A stretch of 9,217 nucleotides of DNA from Gaiellasilicea sp031371615. GTDB taxonomy: Bacteria > Actinomycetota > Thermoleophilia > Gaiellales > Gaiellaceae. Location of the stretch: the NCBI GenBank assembly GCA_031371615.1, contig JANMJY010000031.1:1-9217 (forward strand), given 5' to 3'. A model generated the notes under the pieces. The model ran no database searches, was not told the DNA's origin, and saw nothing but the letters and a program-made list of their open reading frames with translations. Both the position numbers and the translations under genes were made by a program. Positions 1 through 5,978 of this stretch are shown in pieces. Numbering within the stretch: position 1 is the stretch's first letter; every line of letters starts with the position of its first letter.

Positions 1-6
1 AAGGAG
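1..6 (+). promoter_or_regulatory. Shine-Dalgarno site of ctaB
   Basis: The bases AAGGAG sit four bases before a GTG codon at 11. This is a near-consensus ribosome binding site at slightly short spacing. It supports GTG 11 as the true start, which matters because it means the N-terminal membrane extension of CtaB is translated. Anything upstream lies outside the window. Confidence 0.75.
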
Positions 7-10
7 CGCG

Positions 11-1240
11 GTGTCCTCTAGCTCTGCTCATTCGTCGGCTTCGCCGGGGCCCTGGCTCCAGCTGGCGGCGCTCCTCGGCGTGACCGGGACCGTGTTCGCG
101 GTCGTCTCCGGCACGCTCGGCACTATTGGCACGACCGGCACTGGGCACGAGCTGATCTCGGCGCTCGCCCTGCCCCCGCTCGCGGCGGTCGCAATCGCCG
201 CCTGGATCGCGCATCGGCGGCTGGTCGCGCCGGCGCTGCTGGCGGTCGCGCTCTTCGGGGTCGCCGCCGCTGTGACGGCGCCAGGTCTCCACGTCGCCTT
301 CGCGGCGGCGGCGCTCGCGGCCGCGCTCGTCTCCGCCGTCCAGTGCTGCCGCGGCGAAGCGGCCGCGTCGGGGCCACGCTCTTCCGAGGTACTGCGGGAC
401 TACGTGACGCTGACGAAGCCGCGAATCATGTCCCTGCTGCTCGTCACCGGCGCCGCCGGGATGTTCGTCGGCGCCGACGGCGCCCCTTCGCCGGGTCTCT
501 TCGTGGCGGCGATGGCCGGCCTCGCGCTCGCCTGCGGCGGCGCCAGCGCGCTCAACCATGTGCTCGACGCCGACATCGACAGGCTGATGGGGAAGCGGAC
601 CGAGAAGCGCCCGGTCGCGGCGGGCAGAGTGCCGCCGTCACGCGCGCTCGAGTTCGGCCTCGTCCTCTCGGCGCTCTCCTTCGTTCTGCTCGCCAGCACG
701 GTGAACGTCCTGACCGCCGCGCTCGCCCTCGTCGGGAACCTCTTCTACGTGCTCGTCTACACGCGCTGGCTGAAGCGCTCGACGCCCCACAACATCGTCA
801 TCGGCGGAGCCGCGGGCGCGGTGCCACCGCTCGTCGGCTACGCGGCCGCGTCCGGGAACCTCGGCCTGCCGGCGCTCTGGCTCTTCCTGATCGTCTTCCT
901 CTGGACGCCGCCGCACTTCTGGGCGCTCGCGCTCCTGATCAAGGACGCCTACGCGAACGCCGGTGTCCCGATGCTGCCGGTCGTGCGGGGTGAACGCGAG
1001 ACGACACGCCAGATCGTGCTCTACACGATCGTCCTCGTCGCGTTCACGCTCGTCGTCGGCCTCTGGCTCGGGCCGGTCTACACGGTCGCGGCGGCCGTGC
1101 TCGGCGGCATCTTCCTGGCGCTCGCGTGGCAGCTCCGCCACGACACGACCCCGCGGCGAGCGGCAGTCCTCTTCCACTACTCCCTCGCCTACCTCGCCCT
1201 GCTCTTCGTCGCGGCCGCCGCCAACCCGGTGCTGCTGTGA
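11..1240 (+). CDS. ctaB: Protoheme IX farnesyltransferase (heme O synthase) with an N-terminal membrane extension
   Basis: CtaB transfers a farnesyl group from farnesyl diphosphate to the vinyl side chain of heme B, giving heme O, the precursor of heme A for aa3-type cytochrome oxidases. It is a multi-span membrane enzyme of the UbiA family. From about residue 125 the protein is a full-length CtaB. TLTKPRIM opens the domain. N182, D186 and D190 form the NxxxDxxxD metal-diphosphate motif, followed by GKRTEKRPVAAGRV. Further on come LKRSTPHNIVIGG, AGAVPPLVGY, LWTPPHFWALAL and the AGVPMLPVVRG loop. At 409 residues it is about 110-120 longer than a usual CtaB. The extra N-terminal part holds about four hydrophobic segments with His46 and His94 beside helices, resembling half of a heme A synthase (CtaA/Cox15); this is inference. 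The start is GTG 11, supported by AAGGAG. The stop overlaps the next gene by four bases. Confidence 0.95.
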   Translation: MSSSSAHSSASPGPWLQLAALLGVTGTVFAVVSGTLGTIGTTGTGHELISALALPPLAAVAIAAWIAHRRLVAPALLAVALFGVAAAVTAPGLHVAFAAAALAAALVSAVQCCRGEAAASGPRSSEVLRDYVTLTKPRIMSLLLVTGAAGMFVGADGAPSPGLFVAAMAGLALACGGASALNHVLDADIDRLMGKRTEKRPVAAGRVPPSRALEFGLVLSALSFVLLASTVNVLTAALALVGNLFYVLVYTRWLKRSTPHNIVIGGAAGAVPPLVGYAAASGNLGLPALWLFLIVFLWTPPHFWALALLIKDAYANAGVPMLPVVRGERETTRQIVLYTIVLVAFTLVVGLWLGPVYTVAAAVLGGIFLALAWQLRHDTTPRRAAVLFHYSLAYLALLFVAAAANPVLL

Positions 1241-1362
1241 AGGAGCTGACCCCGGAGCTCGCGCGCAAGAACCTGCTCCTCGGCTGGGCGCTGTTCGGGA
1301 TCTTCCTGCTCCTCTTCGCCGGCACCGTCGCGGTCGCGCTCCTCTACCTCGCCCTCGACTGA
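1237..1362 (+). CDS. 41-residue single-span membrane peptide, possible cytochrome oxidase small assembly protein
   Basis: A GTG start overlaps the ctaB stop in a GTGA, and the frame ends at TGA 1360-1362, giving 41 residues. The peptide begins KELTPELARKN, a short polar cytoplasmic-looking segment. About 25 strongly hydrophobic residues follow (LLLGWALFGIFLLL and on), ending in LALD, so it should be a single transmembrane helix with almost no outer domain. The layout (LTPE..RKN then one helix) recalls the tiny 'cytochrome oxidase small assembly protein' entries found in oxidase operons of other bacteria. That comparison is from memory and weak at this length. No Shine-Dalgarno site lies upstream, so translation probably depends on coupling to ctaB. 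Its place directly after ctaB suggests a role in heme-copper oxidase assembly or as a minor subunit. The stop overlaps the amidase reading frame. Confidence 0.7.
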   Translation: MKELTPELARKNLLLGWALFGIFLLLFAGTVAVALLYLALD

Positions 1363-2471
1363 CGATCTTCCTTGCACAGCCGGACTCGCCCGCACCGGGC
1401 ATCCGGCTCGCCGTCAAGGACCTGTTCGACACCGCAGGGCTGGAGACCACATACGGCTCGGCCGTGTTCGCCGGTCACGTGCCCGGGCAGACCGCCGAGG
1501 CGGTGCAGCTGCTCGAGGCCGCCGGCTACGCGAATGTCGGCAAAGCGAACCTGCACGAGTTCGCGTACGGCACGACCTCCGAAAACCCGCACTTCGGCGA
1601 CGTCCCCAACCCGCGGTTCCCGGGCCGTGTCGCCGGTGGGTCGAGCGGGGGCTCCGCGGCCGCTGTCGCTGCAGGCCTCGCGGACGCGGCACTAGGCACC
1701 GATTCGGCCGGCTCGATCCGGATCCCCGCCGCCTGCTGCGGGGTCGTCGGGCACAAGCCGTCCCACGGCCTGGTGTCACTCGACGGCTGCTGGCCCCTCG
1801 CGGCAAGCTACGACACCGCCGGGCCTCTGGCCGGTGACGTCGAAGGTTGCGAACGGATGCTCCAACTACTCGCTCCCGGCTATCAGCCGGCAGAGCTCGA
1901 GTCGCTCGAGGAGCTCGAGGTCGGCGTCGCCTGGACGGAGCTCGCCGATCCTCTCGTCCGGGCCCGCGTCGAGGAGGCAGCTGCGCGATTCCCCCGGCTC
2001 CGGTCCGTCGAGCTCCCACTCATCGACAACGCCACGTACGCGGTCTTCATGCGCGAGGTCGCAGACGTCCACCGGGAGCTCTTCGCCGAGAACGGCGACC
2101 TTTACGGCGAGGACGTCCGGGTCAAGGTCGAGCGCTGCCTCGCCGTGCGGGACTCCGAGGTAGAGCGCGCGGAGCGTCTGCGGGCCGAGTACCGCGAGCA
2201 GGCCGAGGCTGCGCTCGAGGGGCTCGACCTCGTGCTCACGCCGACGCTGCCGATCGTGGCGCCGCCGCTGAACCGGGGCGGCACAGGCGACCTCGACGTC
2301 CGCGAGCAGCTGATCCGCTTCACGTATCCGTTCTCCGCGCTCGGCTGGCCGGCCCTCGCGCTCCCGTGCGGCGCTGCCGAGGAAGGCCTTCCCGCCTCAC
2401 TCCAGATCGCCGGGCGGGCGGGCGCGGACGCGCTCGTACTGGCCGCCGCGCGACTGCTATCCCTCGATTGA
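1359..2471 (+). CDS. Amidase-signature family hydrolase (short form), probable CTG start
   Basis: This is a serine amidohydrolase of the amidase-signature family (GatA, FAAH, plant AMI1), which cleaves amide bonds with a Ser-cisSer-Lys triad. Counting from the proposed start, the triad is Lys20 (LAVKDLFD), Ser95 (GGSSGGSAAA) and Ser119 (GTDSAGSIRIP). The spacings, 75 and 24 residues, equal those of FAAH (K142, S217, S241). The C-terminal part carries LVLTPTLPIVAPP and ALGWPALALPCG, normal for the family. At about 370 residues it lacks the usual N-terminal helical region, which recalls plant AMI1 (indole-3-acetamide hydrolase), also short there. Substrate cannot be told; the lack of gatB and gatC beside it argues against a tRNA amidotransferase subunit. 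No ATG, GTG or TTG lies in frame close upstream of Lys20. CTG 1359, overlapping the preceding stop as CTGA, is the best start; a sequence error is the alternative. Family call is firm, start uncertain. Confidence 0.88.
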   Translation: MTIFLAQPDSPAPGIRLAVKDLFDTAGLETTYGSAVFAGHVPGQTAEAVQLLEAAGYANVGKANLHEFAYGTTSENPHFGDVPNPRFPGRVAGGSSGGSAAAVAAGLADAALGTDSAGSIRIPAACCGVVGHKPSHGLVSLDGCWPLAASYDTAGPLAGDVEGCERMLQLLAPGYQPAELESLEELEVGVAWTELADPLVRARVEEAAARFPRLRSVELPLIDNATYAVFMREVADVHRELFAENGDLYGEDVRVKVERCLAVRDSEVERAERLRAEYREQAEAALEGLDLVLTPTLPIVAPPLNRGGTGDLDVREQLIRFTYPFSALGWPALALPCGAAEEGLPASLQIAGRAGADALVLAAARLLSLD

Positions 2472-2480
2472 GGGACGGAT

Positions 2481-2494
2481 CGGGAGGTTTCCCG
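2481..2494 (+). promoter_or_regulatory. Small inverted repeat containing GGGAGG in the 34-base gap before the secreted-protein gene
   Basis: The gap 2472-2505 is the longest non-coding stretch in the window. It contains CGGGA-GGTT-TCCCG, a five-base stem with a four-base loop, and the only good Shine-Dalgarno-like string (GGGAGG, 2482-2487) lies inside it. That string is 18 bases from GTG 2506 and 24 from ATG 2512, too far for a standard site. A weak AGG at 2504-2506 lies at workable distance from ATG 2512. No promoter boxes are recognisable. The hairpin is short and may be chance. Confidence 0.25.
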
Positions 2495-2505
2495 GCCGAC
2501 AACAG

Positions 2506-4479
2506 GTGCAGATGCGTTCCTTCCGCCTGCTCGGGATCTGTCTTGTCGCGCTCGCCGTCACCGGCAGCGTTCAGGCACGACCCGACGCCAACGCCCCCTC
2601 CGCCCCGGCGGGTCTGAGAGCCTTCCTCCTTCGTCCGAGCGAGGCAGTGACCCACGAGTTCGCGCGAACCCCCTCCTTCTCGTGGCTGCCCGTCCACGGC
2701 GCCATGCGCTACGAGTTCGAGCTCTCGAAGAATCCGACCTTCACCGAGGCCGGCACGTTCTGGTCGGACGAGAAGCTGACGACACCGGCGGTCTCCGTTC
2801 CCGTCGCTCTGCCGTGGCTGACCGGCAACCCGTATGCGGTCTATGCGCACGTGCGCGCAATCACGCGCGACGGCGTCAGCCCGTGGAGCGCTTCGTTCGG
2901 CTTCAACGTCCGCTGGAGCAGCCTGCCCCAGGCGATCCAGACCTATCCGGGCATGTCACGCTGGAGCGTCGTCGACGGCGCGACGAGCTACCAGGTCTGG
3001 TTTGCGGACATCCGCAAGATCGTCGGAACGCGGACGAACGCCGTCGACCACCGCGAGTTCTACGCCTTCCATCAGCAGGCCGCGTTCAGCGCGAACGTGC
3101 GCTGGCGGGTTCGGGCCGTTCGGAACCTCTACGGCAAGATCCCGTCGGCCCTTCCGGCCGTCAGCTACGGCCCCTGGAGCCAGCTCAACACGTCCGTGAA
3201 TCCCACGATCGTCGACGGAACCATGGTCCCGTCGGTCGCCGCCGCCGACACGACCGTCAGCACTGCGACAACGCCGGCGCTCCATCAGCTCACACCCGGG
3301 TTCTCGTTCGCCGGGACCCGGGCTGCGGATGGAACGAGCGCCGACCTCTATCGCGTCTACATCTTCAGCGACTCCGACTGCGTCAACGTGATTCATCGCG
3401 GCTCGGTCGTCGCCTCACCGGCGTACGTGCCCCGTACGACCGGGTCGCTCGTGCTGCCGAACACGGTCAGCGGCGTGCTCAAGGCGAAGACGTCGTATCT
3501 CAAGGATCTGAAGAAGGGCGACGGCGAGGTGCCGGCCTTCATGTACGACTCGTCGACGGTGTCCAGCACCGAGAGCGATCCGGAGCCCGCGAAGCAGGCT
3601 GCCACGCCGGCGACCACGAGCACGACCCCGGCGCCGACCACGCCCGCAGCGCCCGCCGACGATCCCGCCGGCACGCCGCCCGCCAACGACCCCTCGCTTC
3701 CCGCCACTCCCGCGTCGACCGGCGCACCCGTCGACCTGTGGGACAGCGGCTGGCCGAACGGCCGGTTCTACTGGACTGTCGTGCCGGTCCGGTACGAAGC
3801 GTCGGAGCCGAAGCTGACGACGATCGCCCAGGCCACGGCGCCCGGTGCCGGCTCATTCCGGTTGGCCGACGTCACCGGCTTCTCGCCTGAGCAGCTCATC
3901 CGGATCGGCGCCGGCGCGACGCAGGAGACCCTCAGCATCGCCTCGGTCGACCCGGTGCTGAACCAGGTGATCACCACCACCGGCGCCACGTACGCGCACG
4001 CCGTCGGCGAGGTCGTGGAGAACCTCGCGGCGACACTCGACTACTGGGACCTCGAGCTGCCGCAGGACGTCTGCGCGGCCGGCCGGGTCCAGGCCTTCGG
4101 CAAGGGCAGCATGCCGCTCGTTGCCGGGACCACCTCCCCCTTCGTCTCGGGCCTCTCCCCGCGGGGCCTGCTGACCACCGCGGCTCGCTCGGTGCCGTCG
4201 TTCTACGGAACGCCGCTCGTCGCCTGGGAGCCTGCGCTCGGCGCCGACCAGTATCAGGTGCAGTGGTCGAAGACGCGCTACCCGTGGGTGAAGGCCGGGG
4301 AGAAGCTCACCTACGCCACCTCCGTCCTGCTGCCGCTCGACCCCGGGCTCTGGTACTACCGCGTTCGCGGCGTCAACTTCTCGCTGCCCGGCACGGCCCG
4401 CGCAATGACGTGGTCGGCTCCGGTCGGCGTCAGGGTCTCGGTACCGACCTTCGCGATCGTCAAGAAGTCCGGGCGATAA
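2506..4479 (+). CDS. Secreted multidomain protein with fibronectin-III-like domains
   Basis: I do not recognise a named family. The frame opens at GTG 2506, with ATG 2512 two codons on equally likely. The N-terminus is a signal peptide: basic RSFR, a hydrophobic core (LLGICLVALAVTGSV), then a VQA cleavage site. Residue numbers count from GTG. Residues about 55-135 and 137-225 look like two fibronectin-III-type beta domains, each with a W/Y-rich core (SWLPVHGAMRYEFELS; SRWSVVDGATSYQVWF) and a late strand (YAVYAHVRAI; VRWRVRAV). A third such domain starts near 260. It is interrupted by a Thr/Pro/Ala-rich linker (about 355-408) and, after GRFYWTVVPV, by a small beta module (about 439-509) with GSFRLADVTGF and LIRIGAGATQETLSI. 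A fourth domain fills about 565-650. The mature part has only two cysteines, C292 and C523. There is no C-terminal anchor or catalytic motif. A cell-surface or extracellular binding role is inferred. It lies 34 bases after the amidase. Confidence 0.82.
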   Translation: MQMRSFRLLGICLVALAVTGSVQARPDANAPSAPAGLRAFLLRPSEAVTHEFARTPSFSWLPVHGAMRYEFELSKNPTFTEAGTFWSDEKLTTPAVSVPVALPWLTGNPYAVYAHVRAITRDGVSPWSASFGFNVRWSSLPQAIQTYPGMSRWSVVDGATSYQVWFADIRKIVGTRTNAVDHREFYAFHQQAAFSANVRWRVRAVRNLYGKIPSALPAVSYGPWSQLNTSVNPTIVDGTMVPSVAAADTTVSTATTPALHQLTPGFSFAGTRAADGTSADLYRVYIFSDSDCVNVIHRGSVVASPAYVPRTTGSLVLPNTVSGVLKAKTSYLKDLKKGDGEVPAFMYDSSTVSSTESDPEPAKQAATPATTSTTPAPTTPAAPADDPAGTPPANDPSLPATPASTGAPVDLWDSGWPNGRFYWTVVPVRYEASEPKLTTIAQATAPGAGSFRLADVTGFSPEQLIRIGAGATQETLSIASVDPVLNQVITTTGATYAHAVGEVVENLAATLDYWDLELPQDVCAAGRVQAFGKGSMPLVAGTTSPFVSGLSPRGLLTTAARSVPSFYGTPLVAWEPALGADQYQVQWSKTRYPWVKAGEKLTYATSVLLPLDPGLWYYRVRGVNFSLPGTARAMTWSAPVGVRVSVPTFAIVKKSGR

Positions 4480-4484
4480 GCTCG

Positions 4485-4502
4485 CGGGGCTCTTGAGCCC
4501 CG
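4485..4502. repeat. Perfect 8-base inverted repeat spanning the start codon of the phosphatase gene
   Basis: CGGGGCTC-TT-GAGCCCCG is perfectly symmetric, begins six bases after the TAA of the secreted-protein gene, and contains the TTG start (4493-4495) at its centre. As RNA it would give a GC-rich stem of about seven pairs that sequesters both the GGGG ribosome-binding-like string and the start codon. It could be a terminator without a U-tract for the upstream gene, or a translational brake on the next gene relieved by incoming ribosomes. No run of T follows it. Confidence 0.45.
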
Positions 4503-5161
4503 ATCTGCAGCTGGCCCTCTCCCTCGCCGACGACGCGGATGCGATCTCGCTCCCACGGTTCCGGGCCGCCGATCTCCGCGTCGAGACCAAACCTGACCTG
4601 ACGCCCGTCTCGGAAGCTGATCGCGCCGTCGAGGCCGCACTACGCGCGCGGCTCGTCCGCGAGCGGCCCGGTGAGCCGATCCTCGGCGAGGAGGAAGGCG
4701 GCGAGGACACGAGCGGCTGGATCCTCGACCCCATCGACGGCACCCGGAACTACACGCGGGGTATCCCGGTCTGGGCGACGATGATCGTGTTTGCGGAGCG
4801 CGTCGCCGTCATCTCGGCGCCCGCACTCGGGCGGCGCTGGTGGGCGGAACGCGGCCACGGCGCCTACGCGAACGGTGCGCCGATCCGTGTCTCCGGCATC
4901 GACCGCATCGAGGACGCGACAGTGCTCGTCCGAGCCCGGAAGGCGCCGGCCCTCGTCGCCCGCGCCTGGCACGTGCGCGGATTTGGCGACTTCTGGGCGC
5001 ACATGCTCGTCGCAGAGGGGTCGGCCGAGCTCGCCGTCGACGAGCCCGGCCTTGCGATCTGGGACGAAGCACCCCTGCCGATCATCCTCGAAGAGGCCGG
5101 CGGCCGCTACGAGAGCTCCGTCTCGTGGAACGGGCTGCTCGATGTCAGCGAGCTGCGCTGA
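4493..5161 (+). CDS. Inositol-monophosphatase family phosphatase, probably histidinol-phosphatase (HisN-like), short form
   Basis: This is a magnesium-dependent sugar/inositol-type phosphatase. The metal site is intact: GEEEG (65-69), DPIDGT (79-84, giving Asp79, the Ile81 carbonyl and Asp82) and Trp190-Asp191 in AIWDEAPLPIILEEAGG. The stretches ETKPDLTPVSEADRAVE, SAPALGRRWWAERGHGAY and GFGDFWAHMLVAEGSAEL are typical of the actinobacterial HisN branch, which removes phosphate from histidinol phosphate in histidine synthesis. A generic inositol-1-phosphatase cannot be excluded. At 222 residues it is about 40 shorter than usual. The losses appear to fall after the first strand following the DGT motif, before the GFGDFW stretch, and at the C-terminus. 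TTG 4493 is the only ATG/GTG/TTG start ahead of the conserved region. It is 13 bases from the previous stop and inside an inverted repeat. The 3' end overlaps opcA by 17 bases, tail to tail. No other his gene is in view. Confidence 0.85.
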   Translation: MSPDLQLALSLADDADAISLPRFRAADLRVETKPDLTPVSEADRAVEAALRARLVRERPGEPILGEEEGGEDTSGWILDPIDGTRNYTRGIPVWATMIVFAERVAVISAPALGRRWWAERGHGAYANGAPIRVSGIDRIEDATVLVRARKAPALVARAWHVRGFGDFWAHMLVAEGSAELAVDEPGLAIWDEAPLPIILEEAGGRYESSVSWNGLLDVSELR

Positions 5162-5162
5162 C
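5144..5162. terminator. Inverted repeat holding both stop codons of the convergent genes, possible bidirectional terminator
   Basis: GTCAGCG-AGCTG-CGCTGAC is a perfect seven-base inverted repeat with a five-base loop. One arm contains the TGA of the plus-strand phosphatase (5159-5161) and the other the complement of the opcA TGA (5145-5147). Being symmetric, it folds on transcripts from either strand and is the only hairpin at this operon collision. No T-run follows on either side, so a classical intrinsic terminator is not shown. It could also serve as a 3'-end stabiliser. Confidence 0.4.
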
Positions 5163-5975
5163 CGCGGCCTCGTAGACCGGGTCGCGGCCGAACTGGTCGA
5201 GCTCTGCCGAGAGCAGGTCGCTGGGGCTCGGCGGCCCGCCCCGCGGCGGCGCGACCGGCTCGCCGTCGACGGCGACGTGCTCGAGCTCGTCGGCGGCGCG
5301 GTGCGAGAGCTGTACCGGCTTGCGCAGCCGCGAGCGCAGCCAACCCGCAAGCAGCAGCGCGTCCGCCTTCGGCCCGGTGACCGAGAGCTTCTTGACCTTC
5401 TTGATCTCCGGCCACTCGGCTGCGAGCCGTCCGCGCCAGCCGACGCCCCGGCCCCAGGCGATGTCCGAGACGGCGATCCGGTCGAAATGCTTCGCCAGCT
5501 CGCCATAGGCGCGCGGGAGGCCACGCCACTCCGAGGAGTCGACGACGAGCCGGTCGCAGACGTCGACGAGCTGCTCGAGCTCCGGCTCGCCCCAAGGAGG
5601 CAGGCCCCGCCAGCGGCAGAACGTCGGCAAATCGGTGATCAAGAGTGGCTGGACGATCGAACCGGGTACGCGTCTGCGCCTCCCGCCCAGGCGAAGCTCG
5701 ATCACGTCCGAGCACACCTCGTAAGACGATCCGCCGACGTTGAAGCACTTCAGCTCGACGTGGATATCGATTCCGTCTGGCCGTTTCGGGTCGGGAAAGA
5801 GCAGGATCGTCCGTGACGGGTGCAGCTCGTCGAGCCCGGCCAGAGTCTTGCGCGCGGCGGCTTCCCACTGCGGCGGCGCCCAGGCGACGTGGGTCATCAC
5901 GCTCGTGCGAGTCCCCTCTGCGCGCTTGACGCGCAGTTCCGCCAGCTGCCGCTCGACCTGGGCGACGATGCTCAC
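5145..5975 (-). CDS. opcA: Glucose-6-phosphate dehydrogenase assembly/activator protein OpcA
   Basis: OpcA is the non-catalytic partner of Zwf, needed for its oligomerisation and full activity in cyanobacteria and encoded beside zwf in actinobacteria. The 276-residue cytoplasmic protein matches the family along its length: RTSVMTHV (23-30), LHPSRTI (51-57), the VQPLLITDLP segment (108-117) and the DRLVVDSSEW signature (141-150). The tail after about residue 200 is less conserved and ends in a Pro/Gly-rich, low-complexity stretch. The GTG start at 5975 lies three bases after the zwf stop, with GGAGG twelve bases upstream inside the zwf end, so it is the last gene of the pentose-phosphate operon and co-translated with zwf. 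Its own end runs 17 bases into the convergent phosphatase gene. Length is slightly below the roughly 300 residues I recall for mycobacterial OpcA. Identification rests on motif recognition plus position. Confidence 0.92.
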   Translation of the reverse strand: MSIVAQVERQLAELRVKRAEGTRTSVMTHVAWAPPQWEAAARKTLAGLDELHPSRTILLFPDPKRPDGIDIHVELKCFNVGGSSYEVCSDVIELRLGGRRRRVPGSIVQPLLITDLPTFCRWRGLPPWGEPELEQLVDVCDRLVVDSSEWRGLPRAYGELAKHFDRIAVSDIAWGRGVGWRGRLAAEWPEIKKVKKLSVTGPKADALLLAGWLRSRLRKPVQLSHRAADELEHVAVDGEPVAPPRGGPPSPSDLLSAELDQFGRDPVYEAAVSAAR

Positions 5976-5978
5976 TGC

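Noticed and set aside
963..1358. Upstream extension of the amidase frame from GTG 963 within ctaB
   Set aside because: The extension is Ser/Arg-rich out-of-frame translation of ctaB and of the small membrane peptide. It has no amidase similarity and would need translation inside a conserved gene.
1890..1925. Dense GAGCTCGAG-type palindromes
   Set aside because: They encode a Glu/Leu-rich surface stretch (ELESLEELEVG) inside the amidase. Repetition follows from the preferred codons GAG and CTC, not from a regulatory element.
2516..2545. Lipoprotein signal, because a cysteine occurs in the hydrophobic N-terminus
   Set aside because: The Cys sits in LLGIC, early in the hydrophobic core, with Ile before it, so it does not fit a lipobox. 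A standard signal peptidase I site (VQA) follows later.
3574..3735. Possible recombination or repeat tract in the Thr/Pro/Ala-rich region
   Set aside because: The bases show no exact tandem unit. It reads as an ordinary low-complexity extracellular linker in frame.
4480..4492. Intergenic promoter between the secreted-protein and phosphatase genes
   Set aside because: Only 13 bases are available and no -10 or -35-like sequence is visible. Read-through from upstream is simpler.
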